In this document: one piece after another, positions 7,901 to 16,631 of the stretch
Position numbering within the stretch: position 1 is the first letter of the stretch
Layout of the letters: each line of letters starts with the position of its first letter
DNA from: Blautia sp. Marseille-P3201T
GTDB taxonomy: Bacteria; Bacillota; Clostridia; Lachnospirales; Lachnospiraceae
Length of the DNA stretch: 64,000 bases
Direction of reading: 5' to 3'
Assembly: GCF_900120295.1 (NCBI RefSeq)
Contig: NZ_LT635470.1
Location: forward strand, 806,001 to 870,000
Notes under the pieces: model-generated
Seen by the model: the letters and a program-made list of their open reading frames with translations, nothing else
What the model was told of the DNA's origin: nothing
Databases searched by the model: none
Translations under genes and position numbers: made by a program

Positions 7901-8821
7901 TTAGTCTGCTGCCATCTGAAGTATCTTGACTGCATCCTTACGGATCAGTTTTCCGTCCAGATACTCACATCCCAGATACCCTACCTGTCCACGCATGGCA
8001 AACTTTTCTTTCAGTGTGCGGATAGTCAGCGGGAAACGCTGAACGAGCCAGTAATTGCTGAAATCTCCAAATGCGATTACTTTCTGCCCCTTTCCGATAG
8101 CCGGCATGGAATCAACAATCTGCACAGGTTTTGAGAAAATCGTTTCATCACTTTCCTTCCACAGATAGTTTCCGGCTGAATCTTTGAGGGTACGGAGTGC
8201 CAGAGCCGTTTCGTCATTCATAAGCCATGTACCATGTTTACGGTATTTCTTATCCACGGACAGATACAGTTTGATGATTTCATCATAGCTGATAGCAGAA
8301 TCACTCTCTGCCGTCACGCCCGTTTCTGCTCCGTCAGTGGCGTGCAGAATACCTGTCGGCTGATTTTCCCCTGTTCCGTTGATAAACGCCTGTTCCTCGC
8401 TTGTGCCAAAACAACGTGCCATTTTTCCGATTACATAATCCTCTATGGCAAAGGACTGGTCAGAAGCGAACTCCAATCCAAGTCTGACAAGCTCGGACAA
8501 TCTGTATGCCTGTACTTCAAACCGCTGGAAATCATCCTCGTTATCTAGGCCTTCCAGGTTGACCATATCACCCCATTCAGCCTGACCCTCACAGTCAAAT
8601 GTCCAAAGACGGCTGTCACTTCTGGTCGCATTCACAACGGTTGCCAGCTGACGGACTACACTTTCTTTCTGGAGTGCTGCCGTATATTTTTTATTTGATT
8701 CTCCGGGCAGATGGTACGCATTTGTCTTGCTTTCACGGTTGTTATAAAGGCTGTCCGTAACTGCCTGTTTTCCTCTCATTTCGTTCCAAAAATCGTTATA
8801 ATAAGCTGTACTGTTAATCAT
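7901..8821 (-). CDS. HK97-type phage major capsid protein
   Basis: 306 residues. Typical HK97-fold features: an early ESVVRQLATVV helix, the LSELVRLGLEFASDQSFAIEDYV spine-helix region, the GTGENQPTGIL loop before the P-domain, TWLMNDETALALRTLKDSAG, and a final RGQVGYLGCEYLDGK strand region. It lacks the long N-terminal scaffold (delta) domain, and no protease gene is nearby. Its start overlaps the upstream small gene by ATGA. It lies between the primase and the excisionases, in the same operon as the integrase, with no terminase, portal or tail genes. It could build a satellite capsid, alter a helper phage's capsid, or be a relic. Family assignment is firm; role is not. Confidence 0.85.
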   Translation of the reverse strand: MINSTAYYNDFWNEMRGKQAVTDSLYNNRESKTNAYHLPGESNKKYTAALQKESVVRQLATVVNATRSDSRLWTFDCEGQAEWGDMVNLEGLDNEDDFQRFEVQAYRLSELVRLGLEFASDQSFAIEDYVIGKMARCFGTSEEQAFINGTGENQPTGILHATDGAETGVTAESDSAISYDEIIKLYLSVDKKYRKHGTWLMNDETALALRTLKDSAGNYLWKESDETIFSKPVQIVDSMPAIGKGQKVIAFGDFSNYWLVQRFPLTIRTLKEKFAMRGQVGYLGCEYLDGKLIRKDAVKILQMAAD

Positions 8822-9078
8822 AATAAACCTCCTGAAAAATTATTTTGTGTCATATAACCACTCTGTCTGCAATAATCCACTGCTTCAGAATAGGACAGAT
8901 AAAACATCTCCAATGACCCGTCAACCACACGGTAATAGGGCGGGTCACAGGATTCGCTTGCCATGATAATGACCGGGCATCTGTCCCTTAAATTGATGAC
9001 ATTCACACATCTGTACTTGTCTGTTGAAAAATCCGATGGTTCAAACCGCATCGGTGGTGCTGCTTTCTGTTTTCCCAT
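8818..9078 (-). CDS. Small protein of unknown function in the capsid/primase operon
   Basis: 86 residues from the ATG at 9078, with AAGGAGG upstream. I do not recognise a family. The sequence has an acidic-aromatic start, a strand-rich middle (CVNVINLRDRCPVIIMASES) and four cysteines. It overlaps the capsid gene by 4 nt and starts just inside the primase 3' end, so it is part of the same transcript. Possible roles are capsid decoration or assembly or replication control, without direct evidence. Confidence 0.6.
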   Translation of the reverse strand: MGKQKAAPPMRFEPSDFSTDKYRCVNVINLRDRCPVIIMASESCDPPYYRVVDGSLEMFYLSYSEAVDYCRQSGYMTQNNFSGGLL

Positions 9079-9095
9079 GTATACCTCCTTTTTTC

Positions 9096-11405
9096 TTAGC
9101 AGAAGAAATCTCTGCACAAGAACCGATAGCCTGTTAAAAGTGTGGTTTTTTCTCCACCATCCCTCGGACGCTTGCGGACTACCGTACCGATTGTACGGAG
9201 TGCCTGATTAAAATTCCGGCTGTTCTCCGCAAAATATCCATTGTCATTGCACCAGTTGCGGTATGCCTGATACACAGCCGATGTCCGGCACTCCGCATCC
9301 TTCTCCTGTTCCAGAAATTCCTCCACAAAAAGTTCCATCTTATCGCTGTCATGCCGATAGGACATGGTGGCATCTTTTACTACTTTTGGCTGGGCAAAAC
9401 CTTCTTCTTTCAAGATGGTGTAGCCTTCAATCAGCCAGTTTAAGATAGCACTTGCCGCCTCCGGCCTGGAAAATTCTGCTTTCAGATTCTGTTCCTGTTC
9501 CCATTCCTCAAAATGCCTGTCAAAGGGAATGATCACGATACGTCCGCTCGAAAACAGTGTCATATCTGTAATAGCCGGAAGATAATTCGTATTCACATAC
9601 AACTTGAACTGTGGCTTGAAATCAAAACTGTTCTCATGCAGAAATCGTGCATTCAGCGTATCATTTCCCGTCATGCTTTTGATCTGTGCTTCATTCAGCA
9701 CCAGTCCCCGCCTTGGCTCTGAGATATTGGCAAACCGTACTCCGGCAAGCCGTGCAATATCCTCTGTCGGGTTCTGGCTGTTGGCAGACGGCTTTGCAGC
9801 AATCGTTTCCGGGCGGACAGTCAAACCGTAATCTCCCATCACATGAAGTGTGCTTTCCATCAGCGTCCCTTTTCCATTTCTGGTAGTTGCACCATAGTAG
9901 AAAAACATACATTCATAGCGGGTATCCCCTGTCAGACCGTAACCAAGGCTTTTCTGCATGAACCTTGCTTTCTCCGTATCCCCACTCATCACCTCTGAAA
10001 CAAATCTGGTAAAACGTGGATTCTTGGCATTCGGATCATAGGCTGCCCCGGCAATCTTGGTCAGCTTGTCCTGTGGCGTATGCGGATGGAACTCTCCCGT
10101 CTGCAGATTCAGTGTTCCGTTCTGACAGTTCAGGTAATAAACATTGCGGTCGAACTCAGACATTGCAATCGGATACACACTCTGGGCATCACTGATATAC
10201 GTGTTGCGGTAATTCCGGCTCTGCCATTTCGCAGAAAATTCCAGATAGTCCTTTCTTCTGCGCTCATCGGTAATTGTCAGGGCATATCTGACCAGACTGT
10301 CCGCAAGGGATTTTGCAAGCTCCATTGTTTTCAGTCCGCCAATGTCCGGAATCCACCGGGTCCCGTCATACACATACCACTTTTTCCTTTCCGGCACATA
10401 CCTTGCGATATCTTTATACACATCCGCAAACAATCTGCCTGAGCCGTTGTCATTCCACGGGTATCTGCTGTTATCCGACACGTTCAGTTCTATCAGCTTC
10501 TGCAGCATATCATCGAAATCGCTCTCCGCTGATGATTTTGCATAAGGCCTGTAGAAATCCAGTGCCTGTGCCACTGCCTTTTCCAGCGTCAATGCACCGT
10601 AGGTTGATCCACTCTGCACACGGTCCCACTTGCTCCGCATCAATCCCGATCTTCGGAACATCCTGTCCATCTGCTCTGTGTCACCGCCACACCAGAATGC
10701 AAGGATACTTGCAAGCGACATATCCGCATCGCTGTGGGATTTTCCTTCCGGAATTTCTCCATTCCACAAGGCTTTGAACTTTTCGCCCTGTCTGGAATCC
10801 GATGCTAGGCGGACCACGGAATCATCCAACAGATAGCTGCCTGGAATATCCTGCACTTCGTTCTTTTTCTTAGGAATCGGACGAAGCATATAAGTTTCCA
10901 GTATTTCCCCAAGTTCAACGCTTCGCTCCTCAACACCACGGTTACGGATCACATTTCCTGTCAGAGTACAAAATTTCTTCGTCACACCTGCTGCATAGAT
11001 TTCCAGACCAAGTTTCTGATTATTGATGTAATATCTGCCCGTATCATAAGACAGGGAAGATGCCTTACATACAATGCGGACTCCCGTGCCGGAGGGACTG
11101 AATTCTGTATAGGAGTCCATTTTCCACACGACATCTTCTGCCATTTGTGTCAGCTTTCCACCAAACACACAATGGTCGATATCTACCATGCAGAAATCAT
11201 CAAATGCACCCATACCGATTCCGTCATAACCCTCCATTGCATTGACTGCCAATCGAAAATCCGAAAAGGTATTTTTATCGGCACTGCTCGCTTTTCTGCC
11301 ATTTGTCTGATACGGCACTTTTGTCATGCGCCCGTTTCTTTCTTCATATTTCCACAGGCAAAAATATCCATCTTTTTTCAACTGTTCCGGAAGTTTCTCA
11401 TACAT
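9096..11405 (-). CDS. Phage/satellite primase-helicase (PrimPol + D5_N + SF3 helicase)
   Basis: 769 residues. The N-terminal ~190 form an AEP-type primase-polymerase domain with a VDID metal motif (74-77) and SGTGVRIV (105-112). Residues ~360-480 match the D5_N linker, and the C-terminus is an SF3 helicase with Walker A YGATTRNGKGT (about 504-514) and the FANISEPRRG segment as Walker B. Proteins of this P4-alpha/D5 type recognise an origin, unwind it and prime replication of satellites and small integrative elements. The start ATG follows GGAGGAG. It heads the operon that leads to the capsid, excisionases and integrase. A cognate origin may be the palindrome at 12659-12742 or the repeats at 13690-13790. 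Confidence 0.88.
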   Translation of the reverse strand: MYEKLPEQLKKDGYFCLWKYEERNGRMTKVPYQTNGRKASSADKNTFSDFRLAVNAMEGYDGIGMGAFDDFCMVDIDHCVFGGKLTQMAEDVVWKMDSYTEFSPSGTGVRIVCKASSLSYDTGRYYINNQKLGLEIYAAGVTKKFCTLTGNVIRNRGVEERSVELGEILETYMLRPIPKKKNEVQDIPGSYLLDDSVVRLASDSRQGEKFKALWNGEIPEGKSHSDADMSLASILAFWCGGDTEQMDRMFRRSGLMRSKWDRVQSGSTYGALTLEKAVAQALDFYRPYAKSSAESDFDDMLQKLIELNVSDNSRYPWNDNGSGRLFADVYKDIARYVPERKKWYVYDGTRWIPDIGGLKTMELAKSLADSLVRYALTITDERRRKDYLEFSAKWQSRNYRNTYISDAQSVYPIAMSEFDRNVYYLNCQNGTLNLQTGEFHPHTPQDKLTKIAGAAYDPNAKNPRFTRFVSEVMSGDTEKARFMQKSLGYGLTGDTRYECMFFYYGATTRNGKGTLMESTLHVMGDYGLTVRPETIAAKPSANSQNPTEDIARLAGVRFANISEPRRGLVLNEAQIKSMTGNDTLNARFLHENSFDFKPQFKLYVNTNYLPAITDMTLFSSGRIVIIPFDRHFEEWEQEQNLKAEFSRPEAASAILNWLIEGYTILKEEGFAQPKVVKDATMSYRHDSDKMELFVEEFLEQEKDAECRTSAVYQAYRNWCNDNGYFAENSRNFNQALRTIGTVVRKRPRDGGEKTTLLTGYRFLCRDFFC

Positions 11406-11441
11406 CCTGTGCTCCTCCTTCCCCGCTTATTTTCTGACGTA

Positions 11442-11624
11442 TCATTTCTCTGTGGCTCTTGCCGATAACCACACCTTAAATTCGGAAACAGGAACCAATA
11501 CCCGCTTGCCTACACGGACGATTGGGAAATCCGCCTCTCTGGTCAGTGCGTATGCTTTGCTCAGACTGATTCCCATCTGCATTGCCATTTCCTGTACGCT
11601 CATCGTGACTTTATCCATAGCCAT
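11442..11624 (-). CDS. AlpA/excisionase-type helix-turn-helix protein
   Basis: 60 residues with a MerR-like helix-turn-helix (VQEMAMQMGISLSKAYALTR) and the wing motif FPIVRVGKRVLVPVSEFKVW, as in AlpA-type activators and small excisionases. AGGAGG precedes the ATG. It is the first gene of the replication operon and is transcribed away from 11761; the gap of about 136 bp should hold both promoters. It probably regulates the operon, as AlpA does for satellite-like islands. Confidence 0.8.
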   Translation of the reverse strand: MAMDKVTMSVQEMAMQMGISLSKAYALTREADFPIVRVGKRVLVPVSEFKVWLSARATEK

Positions 11625-11760
11625 CCTCCTCTCTGCATTTCAAACATGAATTGCTCTTGTTTTCTATCACAGTATACTTTATAATGTTACCAAAGACTAT
11701 TTTCTATTGGTAAGAACTCGTACCGAAAGAAAGTTCTATCGGTAAGAATGGAGGTAGAAT

Positions 11761-12639
11761 ATGAACGAAGATTTCAGTTTGGGGAAAATGAGTGCGGATG
11801 CACGACTGACCGCAACTTTCAAATACTATGAAAAGACAGAACAGAATAGAAAAATCATAATCACTGCCTGTCTGGGCGAGGGCGATGTCCCAAGACTCAA
11901 CCGTGGATACGGCTTAGACGGAAATGAGCTCTGGCTTTCGCTGAATAACCTGTACCAGAGTATCCGTGGAAAAAATGACAACACTGCTGCCGATGATATC
12001 ATTTCTTGGTGTCAGCAGTACGCACACCCCTACTATGCCTCTGAGGACATCGAAGAATATCGTTGGGATATTGAAAAGGATACGGAATACTGGGATTTTT
12101 CCACTAACATTCTTGGTAATTTCACTTTTGATGTTCACACCATGCGGAAAGATCTCGAAAGCCTGTACCGGGATACCCTTGTCATCCTGATGTTCAAAAA
12201 ATGTCTGGAACGGCTTGACGTTTCCACGGATCTTGCGCAGATCACATGGACGAATGAATTTGCAGATTTTAATTCGTTTCCTATGCAGAAACATCTCGGT
12301 AAAATATCAGCTTACCTAAATAAAATGAGTGGCGTAACCATGAAGTTAGGACTGGATGAAAATGGAGAATTGAAGGTCATGCCGGATTTCCATTCTGTTT
12401 TTGATGCTGCCCGATTCGCTCTGTCGCAATATGTATCTATCCCTACGGATTACCCCATTGCTTATGCCGACCGTGTGGGCGTTGCCACCTGTGAGTGCTG
12501 CGGCCGTCTGTTCATCAAAAACGGAAACCGCCAGAAATACTGTGACAATCCAGAATGTAAAAAGGAACGAAACCGCAGAAAATCCCGCACTGCATATCGC
12601 AGAAAGATACAGGAAGAAAATGATAACCGCTGGGCGTGA
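11761..12639 (+). CDS. CGNR-like zinc-ribbon protein of unknown function (DUF6076-like)
   Basis: 292 residues. The first ~240 are an uncharacterised mostly helical region. The C-terminus has CECCGRLF, then YCDNPECKKERNRRKSR, a four-cysteine zinc ribbon with a very basic tail that probably binds nucleic acid. GGAGG at 11750-11754 precedes the ATG. It is divergent from the AlpA-like gene and convergent with 12803-13468. Similar proteins occur in Lachnospiraceae integrative elements; a regulator or antirepressor role is only a guess. Confidence 0.65.
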   Translation: MNEDFSLGKMSADARLTATFKYYEKTEQNRKIIITACLGEGDVPRLNRGYGLDGNELWLSLNNLYQSIRGKNDNTAADDIISWCQQYAHPYYASEDIEEYRWDIEKDTEYWDFSTNILGNFTFDVHTMRKDLESLYRDTLVILMFKKCLERLDVSTDLAQITWTNEFADFNSFPMQKHLGKISAYLNKMSGVTMKLGLDENGELKVMPDFHSVFDAARFALSQYVSIPTDYPIAYADRVGVATCECCGRLFIKNGNRQKYCDNPECKKERNRRKSRTAYRRKIQEENDNRWA

Positions 12640-12658
12640 CCACGGCTGTTTTCACACT

Positions 12659-12742
12659 GGGGCAAGATGTGGCAAGTAATATAGGTTATTTTCTATATAG
12701 GCTCTATAAGAATAACCTAAATCATCTGCCACAAGTTGCCCC
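12659..12742. repeat. 84-bp imperfect palindrome between convergent genes
   Basis: The outer arms GGGGCAAGATGTGGCA (12659-12674) and TGCCACAAGTTGCCCC (12727-12742) pair at 14 of 16 positions. The inner arms AGGTTATT (12683-12690) and AATAACCT (12711-12718) pair perfectly, and both spacers are 8 nt, so the structure is symmetric. It could be a bidirectional terminator (though T runs are poor), a protein-binding site or a replication origin for the element's primase. Confidence 0.6.
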
Positions 12743-12802
12743 AACTGTTTTTCCATAGAAAAAGGGCATCGGTCTGCACCGACACCCCATGTCATTTTAT
12801 CC

Positions 12803-13468
12803 TTATTCTCCGCAGCGGAATGCTGAATTTCCCGTAAGATTTCTAAGCAGAATCTTTCTCGCTGTCTTATACTCTTTTCCGATAAAGCCAAGTCTGAGCA
12901 GAAAACAGCGGAAAGCATATTTGTCATTGTCCGTTTCGGTCGGCTTTGATGATACCCTTTTTGCATCTCTTGCCATATCACACAGCCTTGAGATAAATTG
13001 CGTGTAGGCTGCAATATCATCTCCATCCACTGTGTATGGAAACCATGTGAAATTTATTTTTTCATCTGTAATTTCAATCTCTGTGCTGTCCATCCGAAAT
13101 GCACGTTGAAAAAGTGTCTGCTTATTTGCTATGATCTTCTGCAAATTTTCCAATGCCGTATCCGTAAGACTATCTTTTGGAATTGCTATTGTCAGCTTCT
13201 CCTGTTGCACTGGCACTTCTTCGGTTACTTCTGCATCGTCCTGAAACCCACACTCTCGTAACTGCAGAATCAGGTCTTCCACCGTTTCTTCCTCTACTCC
13301 CTCCGGGATATGCAGTACTCCCTCTTTGTCCAATCGGTATCCTGCAATATCATATGCACAGCTTGGTACCCGTTCATAATGCGGTGCTGTTCCAAGTATG
13401 TTTCCAATCTTCTGTGCTAGTTTTGGTCTCTGCTTTGATTTCAATGTAAATCTGATTTCCTTCTTCAT
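12803..13468 (-). CDS. Conserved integrative-element protein, often annotated 'virulence protein'
   Basis: 221 residues beginning MKKEIRFTLKSKQRPKLAQK, a start I associate with a family found in clostridial conjugative transposons and islands. The first ~90 residues look like a compact domain ending in an acidic segment (EEETVEDLILQLRECGFQDD); the rest is helical and basic at the end. No catalytic motif is evident. AAAGGCGGG precedes the ATG. Its function is unknown, and the virulence label in databases is not backed by anything visible here. Confidence 0.6.
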   Translation of the reverse strand: MKKEIRFTLKSKQRPKLAQKIGNILGTAPHYERVPSCAYDIAGYRLDKEGVLHIPEGVEEETVEDLILQLRECGFQDDAEVTEEVPVQQEKLTIAIPKDSLTDTALENLQKIIANKQTLFQRAFRMDSTEIEITDEKINFTWFPYTVDGDDIAAYTQFISRLCDMARDAKRVSSKPTETDNDKYAFRCFLLRLGFIGKEYKTARKILLRNLTGNSAFRCGE

Positions 13469-13953
13469 AATATGTACCCGCCTTTCTTATTCGGTAATAC
13501 ATATATCACTCTGACGGCACAGAATAGCAAGACAATTCGGATTATATTTCTGCCAAAATGTACGCAGAAAAACTGTGATTTTTATGCTGCTTTTTACACG
13601 TTTTTTCTGCGTATTTCGGTACTATCCGGCAAAACAAAATCGACTTTAGCGATGATATTCTGCGGATATTTTCACATCAACCGACCTTAGCGGGTATCCC
13701 CCCTGTTTAATTCTGCGAAAATTCGCACAAAGGGGGCCATCGGTCTTCAGGAAAAAAGGCTGTAGAGATTTGGATACCCCCAGCTATCCAAAATAATTTT
13801 ATATTTTATCAACTACCGATTCACTCTATTAAATGTTTTTATTTTCTGATATAATAATATGTGATTTAAATAGATTTATATACTTTATTTCCGCATGTAT
13901 ACTCATGGCTTTATACAGCCAATGATTATTCAAATAACAGGAGGAAACTTATA
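13469..13953. other. 485-bp noncoding region with inverted repeats, origin- or transfer-site-like
   Basis: No gene. Contains GGTATCC (about 13693) and its inverse GGATACC (about 13775), C-rich and G-rich tracts between them (CCCCCC, then GGGGG), and a small hairpin TGCGAA-AA-TTCGCA (about 13717-13730). The last ~120 bp are very A+T rich and supply the ribosome binding site AGGAGG for the downstream endonuclease. The cluster resembles origins or nick sites of mobile elements, but no relaxase gene is present. Confidence 0.4.
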
Positions 13954-15063
13954 ATGGGATTAAAAGAGAACGCTTCAGCCAAACTTAATGCCGCATATGT
14001 CGATGCTCAACGGACTATCAATTCAACATGTGCCCACAAGGATTTTATTGATTTTGTAATTGATAATACCCATCTTACATATAAATATGTGTTATTTACA
14101 GCTATACTTGCAAAAGCAACAGATGAAAGTATTAATACTTTATGTTTACAAAAAAAATCCGAATTGCCAGGTGCATATGATGCAAGAACAATTTGCCATA
14201 AAGTAATTGTGCCTTTTGAAATGGAGGTACTCGACAAGGCATTAGGTGGCTCAAATGAACCATTTTTAAATAAACCTGCTCGTTTTCCAGAACTTTCAAA
14301 AACAAACGCTGTAAGGCGCGGCAATGATCAGACTATCCTTAATTCTCTTTGTGACAACCTTCCTCTTATTACTACATCAACAGATGCTTACGAATGTTTA
14401 GTATATTTACTTTCGAAGCTAATAAATATAAAAAATTCAAAATCAACTATGACAACTTTCACTATAGAAAAAAATGCAAATCTCCCTGCGCATCTTATGG
14501 CATATATGGAAAAAGCCCTAGAGCACAGTTATGAAGGGGAAATCCTTACCCTTCTCGTTGCCGGAACATATCATCTCATGTACAACGAACCAAACGCTAC
14601 CGTTGAGGTACACCCTGTTAATCAAAGCGGTGCATCAGGTCGTGAAATCAGTGATTTAGATATATATGTTGACGGTTCTTTAGTTGCATCTAATGAGTTA
14701 AAAGATAAGGACTATGCCGAAACAGATGTCCGTCACGCGGCAGATAAGGTTCTTTCTGCTGGCGGTACAAAAATGCTTTTTATAGAAGGACCAAGAGCCA
14801 ATGCTCAAGGGGATTTCATAAATAATATTGAACATGAATATCTTAATAAAAATTTTTTACTTCGAGTTATATCATATGAAAATCTTTTATCTTCAATGAT
14901 TGGTTCAATTGATAAAATTGATAGTGAAGAATTTATGCATTTTATAATCGAAACTGCCCAAAATACTAAGTTCAAAGATGAAACCATAGCCTATCTTATG
15001 AAATTAGCAGATGAATTTTTCGATCTAAATCATTCCAAAAACAAAGATGACTCTACTAAGTAG
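13954..15063 (+). CDS. Type II restriction endonuclease, probably SacI-like
   Basis: 369 residues, close to the length of SacI-family enzymes. A PD-(D/E)XK core is visible: SDLDIYVDG (Asp234, Asp236), then NELKDKDY (Glu248-x-Lys250). AGGAGG lies just upstream of the ATG. It is convergent with a cytosine-C5 methyltransferase 45 bp away, the expected protective partner, since SacI-type systems (GAGCTC) use C5 methylation. The specificity is inferred from family resemblance only. The codon use is A+T rich, like the rest of the island. Confidence 0.7.
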   Translation: MGLKENASAKLNAAYVDAQRTINSTCAHKDFIDFVIDNTHLTYKYVLFTAILAKATDESINTLCLQKKSELPGAYDARTICHKVIVPFEMEVLDKALGGSNEPFLNKPARFPELSKTNAVRRGNDQTILNSLCDNLPLITTSTDAYECLVYLLSKLINIKNSKSTMTTFTIEKNANLPAHLMAYMEKALEHSYEGEILTLLVAGTYHLMYNEPNATVEVHPVNQSGASGREISDLDIYVDGSLVASNELKDKDYAETDVRHAADKVLSAGGTKMLFIEGPRANAQGDFINNIEHEYLNKNFLLRVISYENLLSSMIGSIDKIDSEEFMHFIIETAQNTKFKDETIAYLMKLADEFFDLNHSKNKDDSTK

Positions 15064-15107
15064 TTCTACAACAGCGAGCAAATATCAATTTACTCGCTGT
15101 TGCGATT

Positions 15108-16178
15108 TTATACATACTTTTTTTGATATTCAATTACTGCCCTAGCCACAGCTTCTGCTAATTTACATGGTACGGCATTTCCTATTTGTGTGTAGACCTT
15201 GCCTTTATTTCCACAGAAAATATAATTGTCTGGGAAAGTCTGTATCTTTGCTGCTTCCTTTATTGTAATTCTTCGTAATCGACTAGGTGCATCTTTAAAT
15301 TCCGGCACTATTCTTCCATCAATTAACCCCTGATGGTAATCTACAACCCAATCACATTCTGCATTTCCATACAAATACTCTTCATCCACAAATGGTGTCT
15401 TATTTCCACCCATAGATGCTGGTAAAGTATTTGAATACCCATCTACATTAATTGGTCTTCCTTGTCCATTAAAATACATCCCCGCATATGGTGATTTTCT
15501 CATCACTGGATGTGCCGCAAATGTTATCTTTGCTGTACAAGTATTGGGATTAATATCTGTTCCAGCTTTTCCTAATGATTGTAACAAATCACGAATGACG
15601 GGAGCTTTGTTTTTCTGCTGCTCTATCATACCCATCATATGGTGTTCGAAAAAAGGATCAAGACCTGATTTGATTCCTATAAAAAATACTCTTTCTCTTT
15701 TTTGTGATACCCCATACTCTGATGCATTTAAAATAAACGGCATACATTGATATCCCATTTTTGTAGCTCTTTCTAAATATTTCTTTCTAGTTAGTTCCCA
15801 CTTTTCTAATACACCTAATGCTTTTACATTCTCCATTACAAATGCCTTGGGTTGAACTTTTTCAACTACATCTAAAAAGGTAAATATCAATTTACTTCGT
15901 TCATCGTTTGGATCCATTTTGCCAGCAACCGAAAAACCTTGACAAGGTGGTCCCCCAAAAACAAAGTCTGCACCTTCATATTTAGCCATATCATTAATTA
16001 CATTGTTTATATCATCATTAATCATCACACAATTAGAATGGTTTATTTTATATGTTTCGGCTGCTTCTTTTACTAATTCATTTGCAACCACGACTTTAAC
16101 ACCCGCATTCTCAAATCCAATATCCATACCGCCAGCACCTGTAAAGAGTGATACTCCTGTTACGGTATCAGCCATCAT
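15108..16178 (-). CDS. DNA (cytosine-5-)-methyltransferase
   Basis: 356 residues with the ordered C5-methyltransferase motifs: I (SLFTGAGGMDIGF, about 10-22), IV with catalytic Cys (GGPPCQGFSVAG, PPCQ at 77-80), VI (MENVKAL, about 115), VIII (QKRERVFFIG), a variable target-recognition region (about 190-300), then IX and X (PSRLRRITIKEAAKIQTFP, QIGNAVP). It would methylate cytosine in the recognition site of the convergent endonuclease to protect self DNA. It overlaps the AbrB-like gene upstream (stop/start at 16178), so both come from the promoter at 16387-16415. Confidence 0.92.
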   Translation of the reverse strand: MMADTVTGVSLFTGAGGMDIGFENAGVKVVVANELVKEAAETYKINHSNCVMINDDINNVINDMAKYEGADFVFGGPPCQGFSVAGKMDPNDERSKLIFTFLDVVEKVQPKAFVMENVKALGVLEKWELTRKKYLERATKMGYQCMPFILNASEYGVSQKRERVFFIGIKSGLDPFFEHHMMGMIEQQKNKAPVIRDLLQSLGKAGTDINPNTCTAKITFAAHPVMRKSPYAGMYFNGQGRPINVDGYSNTLPASMGGNKTPFVDEEYLYGNAECDWVVDYHQGLIDGRIVPEFKDAPSRLRRITIKEAAKIQTFPDNYIFCGNKGKVYTQIGNAVPCKLAEAVARAVIEYQKKYV

Positions 16179-16360
16179 TACGCACCTCCATTTTCATCGT
16201 GAATTCTAAAAACCAACGACTGATTTTCTGAATCCAAATATATATCAAATTTTGTTTCTCCTTTTTTCACATTAAGATTCGACAACACTGCTTTTGGTAA
16301 GCGTATTCTCATATCCTGCTGAACAACATATGTATCAAGATAAATACATGAATCTGCCAT
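16178..16360 (-). CDS. AbrB/MazE-type small DNA-binding protein, likely R-M regulator
   Basis: 60 residues with a swapped-hairpin AbrB signature (MRIRLPKAVLSNLNVKKGET then DIYLDSENQSLVFR). AbrB-type dimers bind DNA directly and often autoregulate. It is co-transcribed with, and overlaps, the methyltransferase, and its promoter carries two copies of TTAGACTAAAAA placed 22 bp apart around the -10. It therefore plausibly plays the controller role that XRE-type C proteins play in other R-M systems. The ATG follows GAGGAGG. Confidence 0.7.
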   Translation of the reverse strand: MADSCIYLDTYVVQQDMRIRLPKAVLSNLNVKKGETKFDIYLDSENQSLVFRIHDENGGA

Positions 16361-16375
16361 ATTGACGCCTCCTCT

Positions 16376-16415
16376 TTTTTAGTCTAATTATACCCTGTTT
16401 TTAGTCTAACTTCAA
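16376..16415 (-). promoter_or_regulatory. Promoter with duplicated operator for the AbrB-methyltransferase operon
   Basis: On the minus strand TTGAAG (16410-16415), a 17-bp spacer and TATAAT (16387-16392). The 12-mer TTAGACTAAAAA occurs twice: within the spacer (16398-16409) and just after the -10 (16376-16387). The 22-bp spacing is two helical turns, fitting a cooperative repressor. Confidence 0.7.
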
Positions 16416-16631
16416 CCTGAACATAAATTTTCTTGGTACTAATGTTAACATTAATTCTGTCAAATCCCTTTATCCCACAATCACAATACTCAAATTCTCA
16501 CAATCACAAAAAGAGCTTGGAGAAAACTTATAATATTTACTCCAAACTCTCGAGTTTCCTTTGCTTTAAAGCAATTTGTAATATTTCTGAAAAATATAAT
16601 ATTAAAATTATCAAATTTTTCCGTTTACTCT

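Noticed and set aside
12652-13026. 124-codon minus-strand ORF overlapping the 'virulence protein' gene
   Set aside because: It lies in another frame across the 3' end of 12803-13468 and the palindrome; no start signal and no recognisable family. The 221-residue frame explains the region better.
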